DNA of 64,000 nt from Micromonospora coxensis (lineage in GTDB: Bacteria > Actinomycetota > Actinomycetes > Mycobacteriales > Micromonosporaceae). Location: contig NZ_LT607753.1 of the NCBI RefSeq assembly GCF_900090295.1, positions 5,022,001 to 5,086,000 on the forward strand, written 5' to 3'. Below are positions 7,542 through 16,233 of the stretch, one piece after another. A model generated the notes under the pieces. The model did no database searches, was not told the DNA's origin, and worked only from the letters and a program-made list of their open reading frames with translations. Each line of letters starts with the position of its first letter. Positions within the stretch are counted from its first letter, which is position 1. Both the position numbers and the translations under genes were made by a program.

Positions 7542-9143
7542 TCAGCGGGCGAGGTCGGTGAGGATGCGGTGGGCGGCGTTGTGGCCGGCGGCGCCGATGA
7601 CGCTGCCGGCGGGGTGGCAGCCGGCGCTGCCGGCGTACACGCCGTCGACGCCGGTGGCGTACGGCATCCGGTCGGTGAACGAGACGGTGTTGTCGACGTG
7701 GTGGATGTGCCCGCCGGTGATGCCGAAGTGCGCCTCGATCCCGGGCGGAGCCAGCGGCACCGCGTCGGCGATCAGGTCGCCGGTGCCGGGGGCGTACCGC
7801 TCGCAGATGTCGACCAGCCGGCTGACGTAGCCGGGCAGCGCCTCGTCCCAGGTGGTGCCGGCCAGCTCGTAGGGGACCGACTGGACGAAGAGCGCCGACG
7901 AGTGGTGCCCGGCGTCGTCGGACAGCGACGGGTCGACGGTGGTGTGCAGGTACCACTCGATGGTCGGCTCGTCGGGCAGCCGGCCGGCCTGCACGTCCGC
8001 CCACATCGCGCGCAGCGCCGCCATCGGCGACGCGCCGCCGTCGTCGACCAGCGACGCGGAGCCGGGCAGCAGGTGGATGGTGGAGCCGAACGGGCTGGGC
8101 GCGCCCTCGGGCAGGCAGGAGAAGCGGGGCAGCCCGGTCAGCGCCAGGTTGAGCTTGAGGGTGGTGCCGGGGCGGCGGACCGCGGCCATCCGCTCGCCGA
8201 GCGGCGCCGGCAGCGCGCCGTCGGGCAACAGCTCCATCAACCGGTACGGGTCACAGGCGCCGAGCACCACGGAGGCGGCGACGGACCGCCCGTCGGCGAG
8301 CACCACCCCGGAGGCCGCCCCGCCGTCGAGGGTGATTGCGGTGACCGGCGTACCGGTGCGGATGCGGGCCCCGGCGGCGCGGGCGGCCTCGGCGAAGGTC
8401 CGGGACACGGTGCCCATGCCGCCCTCGGCGATCATCCAGGTGCCGCCGGCCCCGGGGAGCCGGCACATGTTGTGTACCAGGAAGTTGTGCCCGGTGCCCG
8501 GGTCGTCCGGGCCGGCGTTGAGCCCGGAGAGGCCGTCGGTGACGGCGTACATGCTGACCAGCAGTTCGGAGCGGAAGTCGAACCGGGCCAGGTAATCGGC
8601 GACCGAGCCGCGGACCAGGTCGACGAAGACCTGCCGCAGGGCGGGCCGGACGTACCGTTCGGCGGTCTCCTCCACCGGCAGCGGCTCGGCCAGCCAGGCG
8701 GGGGCCAGGTCGTCGCGGAGCTGGGCCAGCTCGGCCTGGAGCGCGTCGTCGGCGGCCACGTCGGCGGGGGAGAAGAACTCGGCGAGCTGCCGGCGGGTGG
8801 CCGCGGTGTCGCTGCCGAACAGCAGGTACGGCGAGCCGAGCCCGCCCGGGGTGGGCAGGAAGTAGTGCGGGTCGCGGCGCAGCACCGGGATGCGCACGTC
8901 GAGCGTGGCGAGCAGCTCCGGCGGCATCAGCCCGAGCAGGTACGAGCCGGTGGAGTGGCGCAGCCCGGGCACCTTGGGGAACGGGTTCTCGGTGCGGGTG
9001 GCCCCGCCGATCACGTCGGCGGCCTCCAGCACCAGCACGTCCAGCCCGGCGCGGGCCAGCAGGATCGCCGAGACCAGCCCGTTGTGCCCGGACCCGACGA
9101 CCACGACGTCGGCGCGGGCCGGCAGCTCACTCGCTTCGCTCAT
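7542..9143 (-). CDS. FAD-dependent oxidoreductase, phytoene-desaturase/PYROXD2-like
   Basis: The protein is 533 aa. The N-terminus has the Rossmann dinucleotide motif VVVGSGHNGLVSAILLARAG, followed by LEAADVIGGATRT. The C-terminus has the second FAD-binding segment, GVYAGSAGCHPAGSVIGAAG. This matches the carotenoid isomerase/desaturase-like branch (PYROXD2). No carotenoid genes are nearby, so the substrate is unknown. The divergent-type neighbour on the same strand is a TetR regulator that ends 12 bp upstream of this start, so the two are probably co-transcribed. Confidence 0.85.
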   Translation of the reverse strand: MSEASELPARADVVVVGSGHNGLVSAILLARAGLDVLVLEAADVIGGATRTENPFPKVPGLRHSTGSYLLGLMPPELLATLDVRIPVLRRDPHYFLPTPGGLGSPYLLFGSDTAATRRQLAEFFSPADVAADDALQAELAQLRDDLAPAWLAEPLPVEETAERYVRPALRQVFVDLVRGSVADYLARFDFRSELLVSMYAVTDGLSGLNAGPDDPGTGHNFLVHNMCRLPGAGGTWMIAEGGMGTVSRTFAEAARAAGARIRTGTPVTAITLDGGAASGVVLADGRSVAASVVLGACDPYRLMELLPDGALPAPLGERMAAVRRPGTTLKLNLALTGLPRFSCLPEGAPSPFGSTIHLLPGSASLVDDGGASPMAALRAMWADVQAGRLPDEPTIEWYLHTTVDPSLSDDAGHHSSALFVQSVPYELAGTTWDEALPGYVSRLVDICERYAPGTGDLIADAVPLAPPGIEAHFGITGGHIHHVDNTVSFTDRMPYATGVDGVYAGSAGCHPAGSVIGAAGHNAAHRILTDLAR

Positions 9144-9154
9144 GCCCGGGCAGC

Positions 9155-9892
9155 CTAGTGCCGGGCGGCCCCCGGCGTCAGGCCGTCACCGGCATCGTCG
9201 GGGCGCAACTGGGTGAGCAGGGCGACCAGTTCGGTCTCGAAGAGCGCCTCGGGTTCGTCGACCGCCCAGGAGAGGTGGCCGAAGACCTCCATCGCGACCA
9301 GGCCGTAGAGCCGGGTCCAGGCGGAGAGGAAGGCGTACGCGACCTCGATCGGCAGTTCGCCGTGCTTGACGGCGAGCGGGGTGAGGTGCCCGTCGAGCAG
9401 GCGTCGCAGGTCGGCGGCGGGCGGGCCGGGCAGTCGGCTGCCCCGGGTCAGCTCGACGAACGGGCCGAGGAAGACCGCGCCGAAGCGGGCCCCGGGGTGG
9501 TCGGGGTCGACGCAGCTGTCGGTGAACTCGGCCAGCCCCGGCACCGGGTTGCCGAAGATCAGTGTGAACTCGGCGGGGTGGCCGACCGCCCAGCGGCGCA
9601 TCGCCCGGCACATCTGGGCGAGCTGCTCCGTCGGCTCCGGCCCGGCGGCGTCGCGGGCCGCCTCGATGTGCTGGCGCAGCTCGTCGTACAGGTCGCCGGC
9701 GAGGCCCCCGACCAGCGCCTCCAGGCTCGGGAAGTAGCGGTAGATGGCGGGGGCGGTCATGCCCATGTCGCGGGCGATGGCGCGCAGTGAGACGGCCTCG
9801 ATCCCACCGGTCACCAGCAGCCGACGCGCTCCCTCCTTGATCTCGGAGAGGGTCGCCGTCCGCAGCCGCTCCCGCCGGGTCGGCGCGCTCAT
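9155..9892 (-). CDS. TetR-family regulator, probable repressor of the divergent MMPL exporter
   Basis: The protein is 245 aa from ATG 9892, with GGGAGGGG in the reverse-strand leader. The frame stays open upstream to 10003, but that part is the 80-bp tandem repeat. The N-terminal helix-turn-helix is typical: GIEAVSLRAIARDMGMTAPAIYRYFPS, about residues 27-53 (shown here in part as SLRAIARDMG and APAIYRYF). The C-terminal domain resembles WHG-type TetR effector domains. It is divergent from the MMPL gene, and an inverted repeat lies over that promoter (10076-10104), so it probably represses both. The downstream FAD enzyme may share the transcript. Confidence 0.87.
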   Translation of the reverse strand: MSAPTRRERLRTATLSEIKEGARRLLVTGGIEAVSLRAIARDMGMTAPAIYRYFPSLEALVGGLAGDLYDELRQHIEAARDAAGPEPTEQLAQMCRAMRRWAVGHPAEFTLIFGNPVPGLAEFTDSCVDPDHPGARFGAVFLGPFVELTRGSRLPGPPAADLRRLLDGHLTPLAVKHGELPIEVAYAFLSAWTRLYGLVAMEVFGHLSWAVDEPEALFETELVALLTQLRPDDAGDGLTPGAARH

Positions 9893-9900
9893 GCCGGCCC

Positions 9901-10060
9901 CTCCCTGCGGTCGGGACCGGCATGAGGCCGGACCGCGCCGAGCCGGCCGATTCGCTCGCTGCGCCAGCTCATGCCGCTCCCTCCCTGCGGTCGGGACCGG
10001 CATGAGGCCGATGCGCGCTGAGCAGGCCGATTCGCTCGCTGCGTTCGCTCATGCGTCAAC
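9901..10060. repeat. Two 80-bp direct repeats in the TetR leader
   Basis: Unit 1 begins at 9901 and unit 2 at 9981. Both start CTCCCTGCGGTCGGGACCGG, continue with GGCATGAGGCCG, and share GGCCGATTCGCTCGCTGCG before a GCTCATGC. On the minus strand each unit carries an ATGAGC start preceded by a Shine-Dalgarno-like GGGAGG. The array is thus a duplicated translation-initiation region. Confidence 0.88.
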
Positions 10061-10064
10061 TCCC

Positions 10065-10104
10065 TTGACTGGAGCGAACGCCGTTGCGATAGTTAACGGC
10101 GTTC
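10065..10104 (+). promoter_or_regulatory. Promoter and TetR-type operator of the MMPL gene
   Basis: The -35 box TTGACT (10065-10070) and -10 box GATAGT (10088-10093) are separated by 17 nt. A perfect inverted repeat overlaps the spacer and -10: GAACGCCGTT at 10076-10085 and AACGGCGTTC at 10095-10104, with 9 nt between. A bound dimer would block RNA polymerase. The divergent TetR gene is the obvious regulator. Confidence 0.82.
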
Positions 10105-10161
10105 ACCTCAATGATCCGTGCTTACAGCCTACGACCTTAACGGTCGACGAGGGGAGATGCG

Positions 10162-12345
10162 ATGTTCGCCTGGTGGGGTCGGGTGGTGGTGCGCGCCCGG
10201 TGGGCCGTGCTGGCCGCCGCGGCGGTGCTCATGGCGGTCGGCGCCACCTGGGGCGCCGGGGTGTTCGGGGAGCTGACCGGCGGCGGCTTCGACGATCCGG
10301 CCAGCGAGTCGAGCCGGGCCGCCGAGCGGGCCACCGCCGAACTCGGCCGGCAGGGCGCCGACGTGATCGTGCTCTGGTCGAGCGACACCGCCACGGTGGA
10401 CCAGCCGGCCTTCCGGGACCCGGTCGCCGGGACCGTCACCACGCTGCGCCAGCGCTCCGAGGTCGCCACCGTGACCACCTGGTACGACACCTCCGCGCCC
10501 GCGCTGGTCGCCACCGACCGCAAGGCCACGTACGCGGTGGTCAAGCTCGCCGGCGCCGACGAGGACACCCGGATCGCGCAGTACGAGCGGCTGCGCCCGG
10601 CCCTCGACGCGCCCGGCCTGCGGACCGAGATCGGCGGCACGGTCGCCTTCCAGTACGAGGCGAACACCCGGACCACCGAGGACATCACCCGCGCCGAACT
10701 GCTCTCCATGCCGGTGCTGCTGGTGCTGCTGGTGCTCATCTTCGGTGGGCTGGTCGCGGCCACCACCCCGCTGGTCATCGGCGGCCTGGCCGTCCTCGGC
10801 GCGTTCGTCGCGGTACGCCTGCTCAATCTGGTCACCGACGTGTCGATCTTCGCGATCAACGTGATCACCCTGATCGGCCTCGGCCTGGCCGTCGACTACG
10901 CCCTCTTCGTGGTCAGCCGGTTCCGCGAGGAGCTGGCCGCCGGCCGCTCCACCGCCGAGGCGGTCCGCCGCACCATGCTCACCGCCGGCCGCACCGTGCT
11001 CGTCTCCGGGCTCACCGTCGCGCTCGCCATGGCCAGCCTGCTGATCTTCCCGCAGGCGTTCCTGCGCTCCATGGGTCTCGGCGGGATGGCCGCCGTCCTG
11101 ATCGCCATGCTGGCGGCGCTGACCGTGCTGCCGGCCCTGCTGGCGGTGCTCGGCCACCGCATCGACGCGGTGCGCGTACCCCTGCCGTGGCGGCGGGGGA
11201 CGCGGCGCGGGCGGCCGGCGGAGGCTGCCGGCGGCGGCGCCTGGGCCCGGATCGCGCGCAGCGTGATGCGCCGTCCGGTGCCCTACCTGATCGGGGTCGC
11301 GGTGCTGCTGGTGGTCCTGGCGACGCCGTTCACCCGGATCACCTTCGGCGGCTTCGACGAGCGGGTGCTGCCCGCCGACGCCGCGCCCCGGGTGGTCTCC
11401 GAGCGGATCGCCGAGGAGTTCCCCGGCGGCTCGGTCGCCCCCATCGACGTGCTGGTCTCCGGCGTGCCGGCCGAGGCGGTCCGCCCCTTCACCGAGCGGG
11501 TGTCGACGGTGGCCGGGGTGACCGCGGTCCAGGTCGCGGCGAGCCGGGGTGAGACGACCCTGCTCTCGGTGACCTACCGCGGCGAACCGACCGGCGACAT
11601 CGCCCAGGACGTGGTCCGCGAGCTGCGCGACCTGCCTGCCCCGACCGGGGCCGAGGTGCTGGTGGGCGGACGCTCCGCCGCCGACCGGGACCTGCTGGAC
11701 AGCCTCACCGACCGGCTGCCCTGGATGGCGCTGCTGATGGCCGGGGCGACCCTGCTGCTGCTCTTCCTCGCCTTCGGCTCGGTGGTGCTGCCGCTCAAGG
11801 CGGTGCTGATGAACCTGCTGTCCATCGGCGCGTCCTTCGGCGTGGTGGTCTGGATCTTCCAGGACGGCCACCTGTCCGACCTGCTCGGCTTCACCCCCAC
11901 CGGGTTCATCGACCCGAGCAACCCGATCCTCATGCTCGCCATGCTCTTCGGGCTGGCCACCGACTACGAGGTGTTCCTGCTCTCCCGGGTCCGCGAGGAG
12001 TGGGACCGCACCGGCGACAACACCGCCTCGGTCGCCCTCGGCCTGCAACGCACCGGCCGGATCATCACCGCCGCCGCGCTGCTGCTGATCGTCGTGGTGG
12101 CCGGCTTCACCACCGGCGGGATGTCCTACATCAAGCTGATCGGGGTCGGCATGATCGTCGCGATCGTGGTCGACGCGACCCTGGTGCGGGCGCTGCTCGT
12201 CCCGGCCACCATGCGGCTGCTGGGCCGCTGGAACTGGTGGGCGCCCGGCCCGCTGGCCCGGGTCTACCGCCGCTACGGCATCCGGGAGACCGACGAGCCC
12301 GCGCCGGCCGTCCCGGAGACCCGTCACCCCGCGTTCACCGGATAG
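10162..12345 (+). CDS. MMPL/RND-family membrane transporter
   Basis: The protein is 727 aa. It has the MMPL layout: an N-terminal TM helix, a soluble loop to about residue 180, a bundle of five or six helices (about 185-370), a second TM helix and loop (about 375-510), and a second helix bundle to the C-terminus. The proton-relay type segment GLGLAVDYALFVVSRFREE is present, with its partner FGLATDYEVFLLSRVREE in the second half. Such proteins export lipids or drugs. ATG 10162 has GAGGGGAG upstream. A TetR gene is divergent, which suggests induction by a ligand. Confidence 0.9.
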   Translation: MFAWWGRVVVRARWAVLAAAAVLMAVGATWGAGVFGELTGGGFDDPASESSRAAERATAELGRQGADVIVLWSSDTATVDQPAFRDPVAGTVTTLRQRSEVATVTTWYDTSAPALVATDRKATYAVVKLAGADEDTRIAQYERLRPALDAPGLRTEIGGTVAFQYEANTRTTEDITRAELLSMPVLLVLLVLIFGGLVAATTPLVIGGLAVLGAFVAVRLLNLVTDVSIFAINVITLIGLGLAVDYALFVVSRFREELAAGRSTAEAVRRTMLTAGRTVLVSGLTVALAMASLLIFPQAFLRSMGLGGMAAVLIAMLAALTVLPALLAVLGHRIDAVRVPLPWRRGTRRGRPAEAAGGGAWARIARSVMRRPVPYLIGVAVLLVVLATPFTRITFGGFDERVLPADAAPRVVSERIAEEFPGGSVAPIDVLVSGVPAEAVRPFTERVSTVAGVTAVQVAASRGETTLLSVTYRGEPTGDIAQDVVRELRDLPAPTGAEVLVGGRSAADRDLLDSLTDRLPWMALLMAGATLLLLFLAFGSVVLPLKAVLMNLLSIGASFGVVVWIFQDGHLSDLLGFTPTGFIDPSNPILMLAMLFGLATDYEVFLLSRVREEWDRTGDNTASVALGLQRTGRIITAAALLLIVVVAGFTTGGMSYIKLIGVGMIVAIVVDATLVRALLVPATMRLLGRWNWWAPGPLARVYRRYGIRETDEPAPAVPETRHPAFTG

Positions 12346-12354
12346 TGGCTTCCG

Positions 12355-12392
12355 TCGATGTCCCGTCGGCTCTACCGTCGACGGGACATCGA
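12355..12392. promoter_or_regulatory. 14-bp inverted repeat between the MMPL and PhoX-like genes
   Basis: The perfect arms TCGATGTCCCGTCG (12355-12368) and CGACGGGACATCGA (12379-12392) have a 10-nt loop. The repeat lies 9 bp after the MMPL stop codon and 22 bp before the PhoX-like start. It could terminate the MMPL transcript or be an operator for the next gene. Confidence 0.7.
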
Positions 12393-12414
12393 CCATCTTC
12401 CGGGAGGACCCCCG

Positions 12415-13578
12415 ATGGACCGTCGTACCGTCCTGCGCGCCACCGTGGTCGGCGCCGCCGCCTTCTCCGGCAGCCTCTGGGCCGGCGCCGCCCTCGCCGC
12501 CCCCGCCCAGCCCGGCCCCGGCCCGTACGGCGACCTGCTCCCCGCCGACGGCAACGGCATCCAGTTGCCCGCCGGGTTCACCAGCCGGGTGATCGCCCGC
12601 TCCGGGCAGCGCGTCCCCGGCACCTCCTACCTGTGGCACTGGGCGCCCGACGGGGGCGCCTGCTTCCCGGCCGGCACCGGCTGGATCTACGTGTCGAACT
12701 CGGAGATCCCGCTGGCCGGTGGCGCGTCGGCGGTGCGCTTCCACGCCGACGGGTCGATCGCGGCGGCGTACCGGATCCTCGGCGGCACCAACGTCAACTG
12801 CGCCGGCGGGGCCACCCCGTGGGGCACCTGGCTGTCCTGCGAGGAGGTCCCGCTCGGGCGGGTCTTCGAGACCTGGCCGGACGGCAGCCGCGCCGCCGAG
12901 GAGCGGACCAGGATGGGCCGGTTCACCCACGAGGCGGCGGCCTGCGACCCGGACCGCAAGGTGGTCTACCTGACCGAGGACGAGGACGACGGCTGCTTCT
13001 ACCGCTTCGTCCCGGACACCTGGGGCGACCTGCGCAGCGGCCGGGTGCAGGTGCTCTGCGCCCCGGCCGACCAGGTCACCGGCCCGGTCACCTGGCGCGA
13101 CGTGCCCGACCGGGACGGCTTCCCGATCCCCACCCGGCACCAGGTCGGCGCGGCGAAGCACTTCGACGGCGGGGAGGGCTGCTGGTACGACCGGGGCACC
13201 TGCTGGTTCACCACCAAGGGCGACAACCGGGTCTGGGCGTACGACGCGGTCGGCCAACGGCTCGACCTGGCGTACGACGACTCGCTGGTGCCGGCCGGGG
13301 CGGCCCCGCTGACCGGGGTGGACAACATCACCGGCACCGCCGGCGGCGACCTCTACGTGGCCGAGGACGGCGGCAACATGGAGATCAACATGATCACGCC
13401 GGCCGGCGTGGTGACCCCGTTCCTGCGCCTGCTCGGGCACGGCTCCTCGGAGATCACCGGCCCGGCGTTCACCCCCGACGGCAGCCGGCTCTACTTCTCC
13501 TCCCAGCGCGGCACCAGCGGCAGCGCCACCGGCAGCGGCGGCGTCACCTACGAGGTGACCGGCCCGTTCCGGCGCTGA
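12415..13578 (+). CDS. PhoX-like (DUF839) secreted protein with Tat-type signal
   Basis: The protein is 387 aa from ATG 12415, with GGGAGGA upstream. The N-terminus MDRRTVLRATVVGAAAFSG is a twin-arginine-like signal, with an Ala-rich cleavage region at LAAPAQ. The body has PhoX/DUF839 features: GFTSRVIARSG, WHWAPDGGACFP, an acidic TEDEDDGCFYRF stretch and VAEDGGNMEINM. PhoX enzymes are calcium/iron phosphatases. This copy is shorter than classic PhoX (over 600 aa), so the phosphatase activity is unproven. Its 3' end overlaps the convergent YihY gene by 31 bp. Confidence 0.8.
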   Translation: MDRRTVLRATVVGAAAFSGSLWAGAALAAPAQPGPGPYGDLLPADGNGIQLPAGFTSRVIARSGQRVPGTSYLWHWAPDGGACFPAGTGWIYVSNSEIPLAGGASAVRFHADGSIAAAYRILGGTNVNCAGGATPWGTWLSCEEVPLGRVFETWPDGSRAAEERTRMGRFTHEAAACDPDRKVVYLTEDEDDGCFYRFVPDTWGDLRSGRVQVLCAPADQVTGPVTWRDVPDRDGFPIPTRHQVGAAKHFDGGEGCWYDRGTCWFTTKGDNRVWAYDAVGQRLDLAYDDSLVPAGAAPLTGVDNITGTAGGDLYVAEDGGNMEINMITPAGVVTPFLRLLGHGSSEITGPAFTPDGSRLYFSSQRGTSGSATGSGGVTYEVTGPFRR

Positions 13579-14570
13579 CCGTCCGGTCCGGCGATCCCGT
13601 CGCCGGGCTCGCCGCCGTCGCTGCCGCCGGGCTCGCCGCTCTCATCGCCGCCGCTGTCGCCGGGCTCGTCGTCGCCGCCGGGCTCGTCGCCGTCGCTGTC
13701 GCCGGGCTCGTCGCCGTCGTCGTCGCTGCCGCCGGGCGCGGCGGCGCGGCGGGCGCGCCAGCGGGACAGCGCCAGGGTGGCGGAGTAGCCGGCCAGCACG
13801 ATCACGTGGAACAGGTAGAGCCAGAGCAGCACCGCCACCCCGCCACCGATCGCGTCGAACCCGCCGAAGGGCACCCCCAGGTCCAGCGGCAGCGAGGCGA
13901 AGAGCACGAAGCCGTGCAGGAAGCCGGAGAGGTTCGCCGCCGTGAACGAGCCCACCGCCAGCGTCGACAGCCAGTCCGGCGAGGCCGGCCCGACCACCCG
14001 GAACACCCACATCAGCACCGGGGTGAGCACCAGCCACACCCCCAGGAACGACAGCACCACGCCGAGCGCGCCGATCCAGCCGCCCTGGCGCACCAGCCGG
14101 GTGGTGGTGGGCAACGCGATCAGGATCGACAGCAGCAGGGCCGGGGCCGGCGCGAGCAGCGGGAGCAGCAGCAGTCGGCCCCGCCAGCCCACCAGCGACT
14201 CGTCCGGGTTGGGCGGGGTGGCCACCGACACGAACGCCCGGCGCAGCCCCTCGCCGTAGAGGGACGCCGGCAGCAACGACGCCAACGCCAGCAGCGGGGT
14301 CAACTCCACCCCGGCCGCGACCAGCGCGTCCACCGCCCGTGGCGCGCCGATCGCGTCCGGCAGCGTCTGCACCGCGTACGACGTCAGTCGGCGCACCCGG
14401 TCGCCGCCGGCCAGCAGCGCGGTCAGCCAGATCGCCAGCAGCGCGACGGGCACCACGGCGATCGCCCCGTAGAACGTGATCGCGGCGGCGTGCAGCGAGA
14501 GGTCCCGGCCGCGTACCGGCCGGAACGCGGCGCTGGTGATCCGCTTCGTCCGCTGCCATGCGTCACCCAT
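13548..14570 (-). CDS. YihY/BrkB-family integral membrane protein
   Basis: The protein is 340 aa from ATG 14570, preceded by AGAAGG. About six hydrophobic helices run from residue 25 to 280. The early motif LSLHAAAITFYGAIAVVP is typical of the YihY (formerly BrkB or ribonuclease BN) family, whose function is unsettled. The last ~55 residues are a polar Gly/Asp/Glu/Pro repeat tail (GDEPGDSDGDEPGG type) encoded by a short DNA repeat at about 13600-13740. The 3' end overlaps the PhoX-like gene by 31 bp. It is divergent from the GNAT at 14622. Confidence 0.88.
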   Translation of the reverse strand: MGDAWQRTKRITSAAFRPVRGRDLSLHAAAITFYGAIAVVPVALLAIWLTALLAGGDRVRRLTSYAVQTLPDAIGAPRAVDALVAAGVELTPLLALASLLPASLYGEGLRRAFVSVATPPNPDESLVGWRGRLLLLPLLAPAPALLLSILIALPTTTRLVRQGGWIGALGVVLSFLGVWLVLTPVLMWVFRVVGPASPDWLSTLAVGSFTAANLSGFLHGFVLFASLPLDLGVPFGGFDAIGGGVAVLLWLYLFHVIVLAGYSATLALSRWRARRAAAPGGSDDDGDEPGDSDGDEPGGDDEPGDSGGDESGEPGGSDGGEPGDGIAGPDGQRRNGPVTS

Positions 14571-14621
14571 CGCGACCTTCTTCCCCGTGCGACGGCCGGG
14601 CACGCATTACGATCGCCGGCC

Positions 14622-15167
14622 ATGACGGTGCTCACCACCGAGCGGCTGATCCTGCGGGACTGGACCGACTCCCCGGCGGACCTGGACCGGATCTTCGCCA
14701 TCTACTCCTCCGACGAGGTGACCCGCCTGCTGTTCGCGCCCGGCCTGCCGCTGACCGAACCCGGACAGGCCCGCGAACGGCTCGGCATCTGGCGGGACCG
14801 GCACGCCCACCAGGCCGGCCGGTACGGCACCTGGGCGATCGAGGTACGCGACAGCGGGCTCGTCGCCGGCACCCTGCTCCTCAAGCCGCTGCCCGGCCGG
14901 GACGGGGTGACCGCCACCGCCGACATCGAGGTCGGCTGGCACCTGCACCCCGACTCGTGGGGTCACGGGTACGCCACCGAGGCCGCCCGCGCCGTGCTGG
15001 CCCGCGAGTTCGCCGCCGGCGCCCCCGAGGTGTACGCGGTGGTCTCGCCCGGCAACCAGGCGTCGATGGCGGTGGCCCGGCGGCTCGGCATGACCCACGT
15101 CGGGCAGCGCACCGACTGGTACGGCGGCGAGGTGCTGGAGACCTTCGTCCGCCGCGCGGACGACTGA
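14622..15167 (+). CDS. GNAT-family N-acetyltransferase (RimJ/RimL type)
   Basis: The protein is 181 aa. The N-terminus TTERLILRDWTDSPADLDRIF is typical of the RimJ/RimL acetyltransferase_3 group. Acetyl-CoA motif A appears as EVGWHLHPDSWGHGYATEA, and motif B near SPGNQASMAVARRLGM. The substrate is unknown. A TACGAT hexamer ends 8 nt before the ATG, so a leaderless or very short 5' end is possible. It is divergent from the YihY gene. Confidence 0.87.
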   Translation: MTVLTTERLILRDWTDSPADLDRIFAIYSSDEVTRLLFAPGLPLTEPGQARERLGIWRDRHAHQAGRYGTWAIEVRDSGLVAGTLLLKPLPGRDGVTATADIEVGWHLHPDSWGHGYATEAARAVLAREFAAGAPEVYAVVSPGNQASMAVARRLGMTHVGQRTDWYGGEVLETFVRRADD

Positions 15168-15173
15168 CCCGCC

Positions 15174-15200
15174 GCCGTTGCCGTTGCCGTTGCCGTTGCC
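15174..15200. repeat. GCCGTT microsatellite
   Basis: About four and a half copies of the hexamer GCCGTT lie between the two GNAT genes, directly upstream of the GAGGAG ribosome binding site. Changes in copy number would alter the leader but no protein. Confidence 0.8.
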
Positions 15201-15214
15201 GAGGAGAGTTGGTC

Positions 15215-15553
15215 ATGTCGCCGCACGCCGTCGAGGTCCTCGTCGAGGGCCGGGACGTCCACTTCCGGGTCGCGCACGGCACCCTCACCCTCCGGCCGAC
15301 CATGGCCGGTCACCAGCTGAGCGACGCGCTGGTCGACGAAGGGCACCGCCGGCAGGGCCGGGGCGGCGCGCTCGTGGCGGCCGCCTGCCGGTGGGCCGAC
15401 GACAACCGCGCGGTCCTGCTGTGCACCACACCTACCGGACCGACGCAGCGGCTGCTGCGCCGACACGGGTTCTTCGAGGACCGGGGCATCTGGTGGCGGT
15501 ATCCCGCACCACCGGACCCGGCCTCCTCACCCGAGCTGCCGCCGCCGTTCTGA
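15215..15553 (+). CDS. Small GNAT-like N-acetyltransferase
   Basis: The protein is 112 aa from ATG 15215, with GAGGAG upstream. The acetyl-CoA binding motif is compact: DEGHRRQGRGGALVAAACRWADD. A late RLLRRHGFFEDRG matches motif B. Its length fits the short YjdJ-like GNATs. It follows the larger GNAT by 47 bp, separated by a GCCGTT microsatellite, and precedes a hypothetical gene by 18 bp. The three are probably one transcript. Confidence 0.8.
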   Translation: MSPHAVEVLVEGRDVHFRVAHGTLTLRPTMAGHQLSDALVDEGHRRQGRGGALVAAACRWADDNRAVLLCTTPTGPTQRLLRRHGFFEDRGIWWRYPAPPDPASSPELPPPF

Positions 15554-15571
15554 GCCCACGGGGAGACGACG

Positions 15572-15952
15572 ATGAGCCACGACCCGGACCCGTGGCACCC
15601 GCCGAGCCGGCCGGACCCGGCGGCCGGGACGCTCGGCGGGCACGGACAGCGGGTCGACAGCCCGCCCATCCGCGACGACCAGTTCACGATCACCCTCCGC
15701 GTCACCGCCGACCGGCAGGTGTGGCAGGTACGCGTCGCGGACGGCCACCGGGTGCAGTGCCTGGCGGTGGAGCACCACGACACCGAGGCGGTGCTGGTGG
15801 AGCGGATCCTCGACGCCGTACGGCACGGCAAGCTGGAGCTGGCCGGCATCCGGCACCTGGTCGCCGCCGACGACCCGTGGGCGGACCCCGTCCCGTCCGC
15901 CGTCGACAGCATCCGGGCCTTCGTCACCCCCGTCATCGCCACCGCAGAGTGA
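15572..15952 (+). CDS. Hypothetical protein, 126 aa
   Basis: I do not recognise this protein. It starts at ATG 15572 with GGGGAGA upstream, 18 bp after the small GNAT. Residues 1-35 are Pro/Asp-rich and probably disordered. The middle looks like a small alpha/beta domain: FTITLRVTADRQVWQVRVADG, then LAVEHHDTEAVLVERILDAV. There is no signal peptide or TM helix. An inverted repeat lies downstream (15990-16048). Codon and GC patterns resemble the neighbours, so it is likely a real gene. Confidence 0.65.
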   Translation: MSHDPDPWHPPSRPDPAAGTLGGHGQRVDSPPIRDDQFTITLRVTADRQVWQVRVADGHRVQCLAVEHHDTEAVLVERILDAVRHGKLELAGIRHLVAADDPWADPVPSAVDSIRAFVTPVIATAE

Positions 15953-15989
15953 GCCCTCCCCACGAGGCCGTGCGCACGGGAGAGTCGCC

Positions 15990-16048
15990 GTCGGTGGAAC
16001 AGCACGGCTGGCTCCGGACCCGGGTGACGCCCATGGTGTTCCACCGAC
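15990..16048. terminator. Inverted repeat after the hypothetical gene
   Basis: The 12-bp arms GTCGGTGGAACA (15990-16001) and TGTTCCACCGAC (16037-16048) are separated by 35 nt. They begin 37 bp after the stop codon. The repeat is a possible terminator or an operator; the spacing is long for a terminator. The rest of the 281-bp gap up to 16233 holds nothing else I can name. Confidence 0.5.
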
Positions 16049-16233
16049 GAACGGTGGTCGGTGGGGGAGGTGGGCGGCTGGCGCGTCCGGGGCGTTCGCC
16101 GCTGACGATGTACCCGCCTGGGGGGCGGGTCCGCGCTCGGCGTCGACGCACAGGCGGTGCGACGTGCTCCTGGGCGGGGCTGCGCGACTAGGCTGGTCGG
16201 CAGCGCGATGTTCCGCTGAGGGGGTGAGCCCGG

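Noticed and set aside
10129-13440. A 1103-aa minus-strand ORF rich in His, Gln and Arg
   Set aside because: It is antisense to the MMPL and PhoX-like genes. Its HQ/RD-rich composition is the usual artefact of opposite-strand frames in GC-rich DNA.
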